This document shows, one piece after another, positions 59,421 to 64,000 of a stretch of DNA of 64,000 nt (positions are counted from its first letter, which is position 1; the number at the start of each line of letters is the position of its first letter). Location: contig NZ_BONW01000041.1 of the NCBI RefSeq assembly GCF_016862915.1, forward strand, positions 1 through 64,000, written 5' to 3'. The DNA comes from Plantactinospora endophytica (GTDB lineage Bacteria; Actinomycetota; Actinomycetes; Mycobacteriales; Micromonosporaceae). A model generated the notes under the pieces. It did not search any database and was not told the origin of the DNA. It saw nothing but the letters and a program-made list of their open reading frames with translations. The position numbers and the translations under genes were made by a program.

Positions 59421-60599
59421 GTGATCAAACTCGGGGGAGCAGGTGGCCTGCGGCCACTCGCGGAGGCGGTGGTCGACCTCGACGCGATCGCCCACAACAT
59501 CCGTACCCTGGCCGGTCGGACCGGGGCGGAGCTGCTGGCGGTGGTGAAGGCGGACGGGTTCGGGCACGGCCTGCTGCCGGTGGCCCGGACGGTGCTGGCG
59601 GCTGGCGTGGGATGGCTCGGCGTGACCTCCCGGGCCGAGGCGCTGACGCTGCGTGCCGGCGGCGTCGAGGCGCCGGTGCTGAGCTGGCTGCACGCCGAGG
59701 ACGAGGACTTCGCCCCGGTCGTCGCGGCCCGGATCGACCTGTCCGCGGCCTCATCGGCGCACCTGCGCGGGATCGCCGCCGGGGCCGCCCGGGCCGGCGT
59801 ACGGGCCGAGGTGCACCTCAAGGTCGACACCGGACTGTCCCGCAACGGGGCGACCGACGACGAGTGGCCCGAACTGGTACGCCTGGCCCGCCGCTTCGAG
59901 GCCGTCGGCCGGATCCGGGTACGCGGGGTCTGGTCGCACCTGGCCGGCGGGGAGTCGCCGGGCGATCCCCGGGACACCGCGCAGTTGCGCCGGTTCGATC
60001 GGGCCCTGGCGCTGGCCCGGGCCGGCGGGCTCGCACCCGACCTGGTGCACCTGGCCAACTCGGCCGCCCTGGTCGGCCTGCCGGAGACCCACTTCGACCT
60101 GGTCCGGGCCGGCATCGCGGTGTACGGGGTCGAGCCCCGGCCGGACCTGACCGTCGGGCTGCGACCGGCGATGACCCTGCGGTCCCGGGTCATCCTGACC
60201 AAGCGGGTCGCGGCGGGTACCGGGATCTCCTACGGCCACGACTACGTGACCGCCGCGCCGAGCACCCTCGCGCTGGTGCCGGTCGGCTACGCGGACGGGG
60301 TACCCCGGGCCGTCGCCGGGGCGGCAGAGGTCTGGATCCAGGGCCGGCGGTGCCCGATCGCCGGTCGGGTGACCATGGACCAGATCGTCGTCGACGTCGG
60401 TGACCTGCCGGTACGTACCGGTGACGAGGTGCTGCTCTTCGGCCCCGGCGACCGGGGCGAGCCGACGGTCGTCGACTGGGCCGGCTGGGCCGGCACCAAC
60501 CCACACGAGATCTTCACCGGCATCGGTGCCCGGGTGGGCCGGCGCTACCTGCCGGTGCGGGCCGAGCGGAACAGCGGACGGGAGCGGGTACATGTCTGA
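59421..60599 (+). CDS. alr: Alanine racemase
   Basis: 392 residues from GTG 59421. Fold-type III PLP enzyme interconverting L- and D-alanine for peptidoglycan. The PLP lysine (Lys43) sits in AVVKADGFGHG, where most family members have KADAYGHG. The catalytic Tyr lies in TGISYGHDYVT; HLKVDTGLSRNG, HLANSAALV and GRVTMDQIVVDVGD are as expected. Overlaps ddl by eight bases, so the two steps making D-Ala-D-Ala are coupled. Confidence 0.94.
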   Translation: MIKLGGAGGLRPLAEAVVDLDAIAHNIRTLAGRTGAELLAVVKADGFGHGLLPVARTVLAAGVGWLGVTSRAEALTLRAGGVEAPVLSWLHAEDEDFAPVVAARIDLSAASSAHLRGIAAGAARAGVRAEVHLKVDTGLSRNGATDDEWPELVRLARRFEAVGRIRVRGVWSHLAGGESPGDPRDTAQLRRFDRALALARAGGLAPDLVHLANSAALVGLPETHFDLVRAGIAVYGVEPRPDLTVGLRPAMTLRSRVILTKRVAAGTGISYGHDYVTAAPSTLALVPVGYADGVPRAVAGAAEVWIQGRRCPIAGRVTMDQIVVDVGDLPVRTGDEVLLFGPGDRGEPTVVDWAGWAGTNPHEIFTGIGARVGRRYLPVRAERNSGRERVHV

Positions 60600-61614
60600 G
60601 GCACCGATCAGGGTCGCGGTCGTCTCCGGTGGTCGCAGCGGCGAGCACCAGGTCTCCCGCCGATCGGCGGCGAGCGTGCTGGCGAACCTGGACCCGGCGC
60701 GCTACCAGCCGGAGGAGGTGCTGATCACCAGGACCGGGCAGTGGGTCTTCGGCACCGACGCCCCGGTCTCGGTCTTCGCGGCGATCGAGCGGCTGCGCGC
60801 GGTGGATGTGGTCTTCCCGACCCTGCACGGCCCGTACGGCGAGGACGGCACCCTCCAGGCGGTGCTGGAACTGACCGGCGTGCCGTACGTCGGCAACGGG
60901 GTGCTGGCCAGCGCCGCCGGGATGGACAAGGAGTTCACCAAGAAGCTGCTCGCCGCCGACGGGATTCCGGTGGCCGACGCCGTGTTGTCCCGGCCGACCG
61001 ACCCGGACGGGGTACCGCCCGAGGCGGAGCTGCGCCGGCTCGGCCTGCCTGTCTTCGTCAAGCCCGCCCGGGCCGGCTCCAGCCTCGGCGTGACCCGGGT
61101 GGCGGACTGGGCCGAACTGCCGGCGGCGCTGGAGTGGGCCCGGTCGAGCGACCCGAAGGTACTGGTGGAGGCGGCGGTACCGGGCCGCGAGATCGACATG
61201 GCGGTACTCGAACATCCCGACGGTCGGCTGGAGGTCGGCCCGCCGCTGGAGATCCGGGTCACCGACGACCGGTCGTTCTTCGACTACGACGCCAAGTACG
61301 ACGATCCGGAGACCGTCTTCGAGATCCCGGCCCGGCTGGACGACACGGTCACGGCCGAGTTGTCCGACCTCGCGGTGCGGGCGTTCCGGGCGCTCGGCTG
61401 CGCCGGGCTGGCCCGGGTCGACTTCTTCCTCCGCGACGGCGTGGCACCGGTGCTGAACGAGGTGAACACGTTCCCCGGGTTCACGCCGGTCTCGCAGTAC
61501 CCCCGGATCTGGCAGGTCGCCGGGCTGGCCTATCCGGAGCTGCTGGACGTGCTGGTCCGCAACGCACTCGCGCGCCGGACCGACCGGTCCGGCGCGCGAG
61601 CGGCGCGGGTCTGA
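60592..61614 (+). CDS. ddl: D-alanine--D-alanine ligase
   Basis: 340 residues. ATP-grasp ligase: VVSGGRSGEHQVSRRSA, FPTLHGPYGEDGTLQAVLEL, MDKEFTKKLL, FVKPARAGSSLGVTRV, the omega-loop FFDYDAKYDDPET and LARVDFFLRDGVAPVLNEVN. The omega loop keeps the Lys-Tyr pair of D-Ala-D-Ala enzymes rather than the pattern of VanA-type D-Ala-D-Lac ligases. Makes the peptidoglycan dipeptide in the cytosol. Confidence 0.95.
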   Translation: MSEAPIRVAVVSGGRSGEHQVSRRSAASVLANLDPARYQPEEVLITRTGQWVFGTDAPVSVFAAIERLRAVDVVFPTLHGPYGEDGTLQAVLELTGVPYVGNGVLASAAGMDKEFTKKLLAADGIPVADAVLSRPTDPDGVPPEAELRRLGLPVFVKPARAGSSLGVTRVADWAELPAALEWARSSDPKVLVEAAVPGREIDMAVLEHPDGRLEVGPPLEIRVTDDRSFFDYDAKYDDPETVFEIPARLDDTVTAELSDLAVRAFRALGCAGLARVDFFLRDGVAPVLNEVNTFPGFTPVSQYPRIWQVAGLAYPELLDVLVRNALARRTDRSGARAARV

Positions 61615-61622
61615 GCGAGTAG

Positions 61623-62585
61623 CTAGCGGACCCGCCCGTAGCCGTACGGGGGCATCATGTCCACGCTGGCAAGCTTGACCGGCTCACCGGCGCGTGATGC
61701 GTGGATCACCTTCCCGCTGCCCACGAAGAGGGCGACGTGGCCGAGTCCGTTGTAGAAGACCAGGTCACCGGGTTTCAGCTCGCCCCGGCCGATGTGTGCG
61801 ACCTTGTCCCACTGCATCGCGGCGTTGTGCGGCAGTGACTTGCCGCCGGCCCGCCACGCGGCCAGGGTGAGGCCGGAGCAGTCGTAGCCGTTCGGGCCCT
61901 CGGCCGCGTAGACGTACGGCTTGCCGATCGCGCCGTAGGCGTACCGGACGGCGACGCCGGCCTGGCCGGAGACCGCCGGGACGCTGCCGGTGTACTTGCT
62001 GCCCGAGGACGTTGCCGACCCGTACGCCTCGCGGCGCATGTCGTAGAGCTTCTCCAGCTCGCCCTCGATCTTCTTCTTCCCGTCGGCGAGTTGCTTCGCC
62101 TGGGCGGTCTGCCGGGCCAGCGTGGCGTCGAGCCGGGACTTCTCGTCGACGTACTGGCGCTGGGTCGCGTCGAAGCCGGCGATCTGCCGGTCCCGGTCCC
62201 GGGCCAACTGCTCCAGCGCACCGAGCCGGTTGACCAGACTGCTGCCGTCGCCACGGCTCAGCAGCGCGCTCGCCGTGCTCAGTCCACCCAGCTTGTACGC
62301 CCGGGTGGCGAGTTCGGCCACCTCGGCGCGGCTCTGGTCCGCCTGCTGTCGCAGCGGTTCGATCCGGGCGCTCAGGGTGGCCGCGGCGGCCCTGCTCTCC
62401 TTGATTTCCTCGTTGAGCTTGTTGTACGACTCGACGACCTTCTCGAGTTCGGCGGAGGCCTTGTTGATCCGCTGCGTGAGTTCGCTGGCCGACGGTTCGG
62501 CCCGGGCTGCCGACATCGGGGCGAGTAGCGCCGCCGACAGGCCGGCCGCGACGAGGGTCCGCAGCAGGATCCGCACCGAAGACAA
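61623..62585 (-). CDS. Secreted NlpC/P60 endopeptidase with coiled-coil domain
   Basis: About 320 residues. Start tentative: TTG 62585 has AAGGAAGAAGG twelve bases upstream; GTG 62576 gives the most compact signal peptide (ILLRTLVAAGLSAALLAPMS). A coiled coil (about 35-215, LNEEIKESRAAAATLSARIE) resembles PcsB/RipA regulators. The NlpC/P60 catalytic domain has Cys in YDCSGLTLAAW, His in LGHVALFVG and His in VIHASRAG. It cleaves peptide cross-links of peptidoglycan. Convergent with ddl, only eight bases between stops. Confidence 0.9.
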   Translation of the reverse strand: MSSVRILLRTLVAAGLSAALLAPMSAARAEPSASELTQRINKASAELEKVVESYNKLNEEIKESRAAAATLSARIEPLRQQADQSRAEVAELATRAYKLGGLSTASALLSRGDGSSLVNRLGALEQLARDRDRQIAGFDATQRQYVDEKSRLDATLARQTAQAKQLADGKKKIEGELEKLYDMRREAYGSATSSGSKYTGSVPAVSGQAGVAVRYAYGAIGKPYVYAAEGPNGYDCSGLTLAAWRAGGKSLPHNAAMQWDKVAHIGRGELKPGDLVFYNGLGHVALFVGSGKVIHASRAGEPVKLASVDMMPPYGYGRVR

Positions 62586-63221
62586 CGTGTGCAGAACCCT
62601 TCTTCCTTGCGCCGCCGCGCTGTTGGGTGCGGCGGCACCGGACCGGCGCCACCCGGAGGGATGACTGACGACCGGGCCAGGGTTCAACGTAGCCCGGGTC
62701 CGGGACTACCGACAGTGGCCGGAGGGCGAGATGCGGTAGAGACGAGCGATAGCCCGAATGTCGTGATCACGAGACGTGCCGGGGTCCGCTCCGAGGGTGA
62801 TGTCGGCTGCCCAGGCGGGTGTTCTCCGGATACTCCTCGACCCTTCGCCCGATAGGTCGGTCTTCGCGGATGGTGGTCGGGGCTGAGTAGGGGCAAATCA
62901 GCACGAGATCGGACAGAGGGCTGCGAGTGACCCGGCTGCCGCCTGGAAATCTGCCAGGTGGCTGTCTGCGTGCCTTCCACTTGCTGGTGTGCCCTTCGCA
63001 CAATGAAGGCAGGGCCGAAAGAGGCCGCTCGGGGGGACCGGCAGAGCAGTACTCGGCGTAGTCGCCAACAGGGGGGCGGAATCGCTTGTCGTGAACCAGT
63101 CGTAGTTCCGGGCCGTCACGCCCGAGTCGCCCGCAAGACGATCGGCATCCGGCTGCCACCAGATGCCGATCTCTACGAACCATCCACACCAGCCCGCCTC
63201 ACGGAGCCGTTGGAGGCAAGA
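62586..63221. other. 636-base divergent intergenic region
   Basis: No gene can be supported. It contains a GCCGCCGC/GCGGCGGC hairpin just before the endopeptidase ribosome-binding site (about 62600-62630) and a palindromic element GTAGCCCGG-GT-CCGGG-A-CTAC (62689-62709). I looked for the c-di-AMP riboswitch often found before actinobacterial wall hydrolases and did not see its conserved core. Confidence 0.4.
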
Positions 63222-63761
63222 ATGGAGCCTACTCGTCCTACCGTCCACCTGCCAGACGCGTCATTCGAGGTATCTGGACCGGCCCGCCCCCGGCCGGTCG
63301 ACCTCTACCGGCGACCCGGCGTACGGGTCACCAGTGAGGCGTTCGTCGTCGCCGGCCGCACGTTCACGCTCGCCGACCTCACCCACCTACAGACCGCCCG
63401 TGGGCCGCACGACCGGCTGACCCTGCGCGCGGTGGCGGTCACCGCGGCGGTGCTGGTCGGCATCGGAGTCGCGTTGGGCTACACCGGCGACCTGCACCGG
63501 CTGCCCGCCACCACGTACGCGGGGCTCGGGCTCGCCGCGTTCGTACCGGTCGGACTGGCCCTGGTGGGGCACCGGTGGCGACCGCCGGCGTACGAGTTGT
63601 GGGGGCGGTACAAGGGGGAGACGGTGCTGCTGTTCAGCTCCGACCACGAGCGGCAGTTCGGTCAGGTGACCCGGGCGTTGATCCGGGCCCGGGAGGCCGG
63701 TCGGCTGGGTGGACTCGCGTTCCCGCCCGCCTCGGAAACTCCGTACGAGCCGATGCCCTAG
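63222..63761 (+). CDS. DUF6232-like membrane protein
   Basis: 179 residues from the ATG at 63222, preceded by GGAGGC. A 75-residue N-terminal beta-rich part (GVRVTSEAFVVAGRTFTLAD, LTHLQTAR) is followed by two membrane helices (VAVTAAVLVGIGVALGY and LGLAAFVPVGLALVG). The cytoplasmic end is YKGETVLLFSSDHERQFGQV. The pattern fits DUF6232, whose function is unknown. Confidence 0.8.
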   Translation: MEPTRPTVHLPDASFEVSGPARPRPVDLYRRPGVRVTSEAFVVAGRTFTLADLTHLQTARGPHDRLTLRAVAVTAAVLVGIGVALGYTGDLHRLPATTYAGLGLAAFVPVGLALVGHRWRPPAYELWGRYKGETVLLFSSDHERQFGQVTRALIRAREAGRLGGLAFPPASETPYEPMP

Positions 63762-63788
63762 TCGCGCCGGCCGGCACCCCGGCGCGGC

Positions 63789-63817
63789 CCGCCGGACCCG
63801 TGACCCGGGTCCGGCGG
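63789..63817. terminator. Bidirectional hairpin
   Basis: Perfect 11-bp stem CCGCCGGACCC / GGGTCCGGCGG with a seven-base loop, between convergent genes. Confidence 0.75.
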
Positions 63818-63900
63818 TGCCGGTCGACCACCGCCGACGCCCGCGACCCGTCCCTGCCCCAGCCCCTGCCCCTGCGTTCTGTCGTGCCCTCGGTTGTCTG

Positions 63901-64000
63901 TCAGCGGGCGAGGTCGGCGGCGATCTCCGCGATCCGGTGCAGCGAGTCGGCCGGGGTCAGCGCGGCATCCCGGAGCCCGGTGAAGGTACGCAGGTGTGCG
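63901..64000 (-). CDS. C-terminal fragment of a gene running off the right edge
   Basis: The last 32 codons of a minus-strand gene ending DAALTPADSLHRIAEIAADL then AR and TGA. Strong GC third-position bias supports coding. Too short to name. Confidence 0.5.
   Translation of the reverse strand, partial: AHLRTFTGLRDAALTPADSLHRIAEIAADLAR

Noticed and set aside
62586-62900. c-di-AMP riboswitch before the NlpC/P60 gene
   Set aside because: Expected for some actinobacterial wall hydrolases, but the conserved core was not found on the minus strand; only a simple GC hairpin is present.
62767-63248. Minus-strand frames of 105-140 codons in the divergent gap
   Set aside because: No ribosome-binding site, no codon bias and no recognisable protein pattern; composition resembles random sequence.
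1-64000. tRNA, rRNA and tmRNA genes
   Set aside because: No T-arm (GGTTCRANYCC) with matching acceptor stem, and no rRNA-like segments, were noticed by eye; a covariance-model scan would be needed to exclude them.

Overview
This window is very GC-rich DNA (roughly 72%) with strong GC bias at third codon positions and frequent GTG starts. Several genes appear to be leaderless. It reads as the chromosome of a filamentous actinobacterium, most likely family Micromonosporaceae (Micromonospora/Plantactinospora type). Supporting features are a cvn conservon, two HTH/DUF397 pairs, a CebR-type operator before a cellulase, and a SigB-like sigma factor behind an ECF-type promoter. No IS element, prophage, CRISPR array, tRNA or rRNA was seen.

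Layout: 1-6.1 kb holds a secreted Lys/Asp-repeat protein (cut by the window edge), a secreted GH6 cellulase with CBM2, and three hydrophilic or membrane proteins on the minus strand, two of which share a C-terminal module. 6.4-9.6 kb: catalase with a FurA-like box, then an MFS exporter preceded by a tiny leaderless leader peptide. 10.2-14.5 kb: cvnABCD signalling operon. 14.5-18.2 kb: gntR-lutABC lactate-oxidation operon on the minus strand. 18.5-25 kb: lactonase, substrate-binding/VWA lipid-side protein, polyprenyl glycosylphosphotransferase, SpoIIE-type phosphatase and MarR regulator. 25.4-29.7 kb: xylose locus (ROK regulator divergent from xylA, then xylB). 29.8-34.7 kb: polytopic membrane protein, beta-helix-like membrane protein, secreted amidase. 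34.8-37.3 kb: HTH-DUF397 module with two small Cys/Trp proteins, then a small two-TM protein behind a SigB/F-like promoter. 37.4-41.1 kb: ABC exporter and MFS transporter. 41.1-47.5 kb: alpha-glucoside uptake/hydrolysis operon (binding protein, two permeases, LacI regulator, GH13 enzyme with a probable CTG start). 47.7-53.2 kb: HD hydrolase, M23 peptidase, a four-gene operon (nucleotidyltransferase, BON-like, metallophosphoesterase, 48-residue membrane protein), thymidylate-kinase-like protein, SDR. 53.6-64 kb: cell-wall block (RpiR regulator, murQ, alr-ddl, NlpC/P60 endopeptidase) interleaved with a group 2 sigma factor, a second HTH-DUF397 pair, a DUF6232 protein and a gene cut by the right edge.

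The genes fit a soil saprophyte that degrades cellulose, xylose and alpha-glucosides (each under its own repressor with a visible operator candidate), oxidises lactate and recycles its peptidoglycan. The least conventional observation is the leaderless seven-residue leader peptide MRHRLRH ahead of the MFS exporter. It carries the Arg-x-Arg pattern known from macrolide-dependent ribosome arrest and is followed by complementary segments that can mask the exporter's ribosome-binding site.
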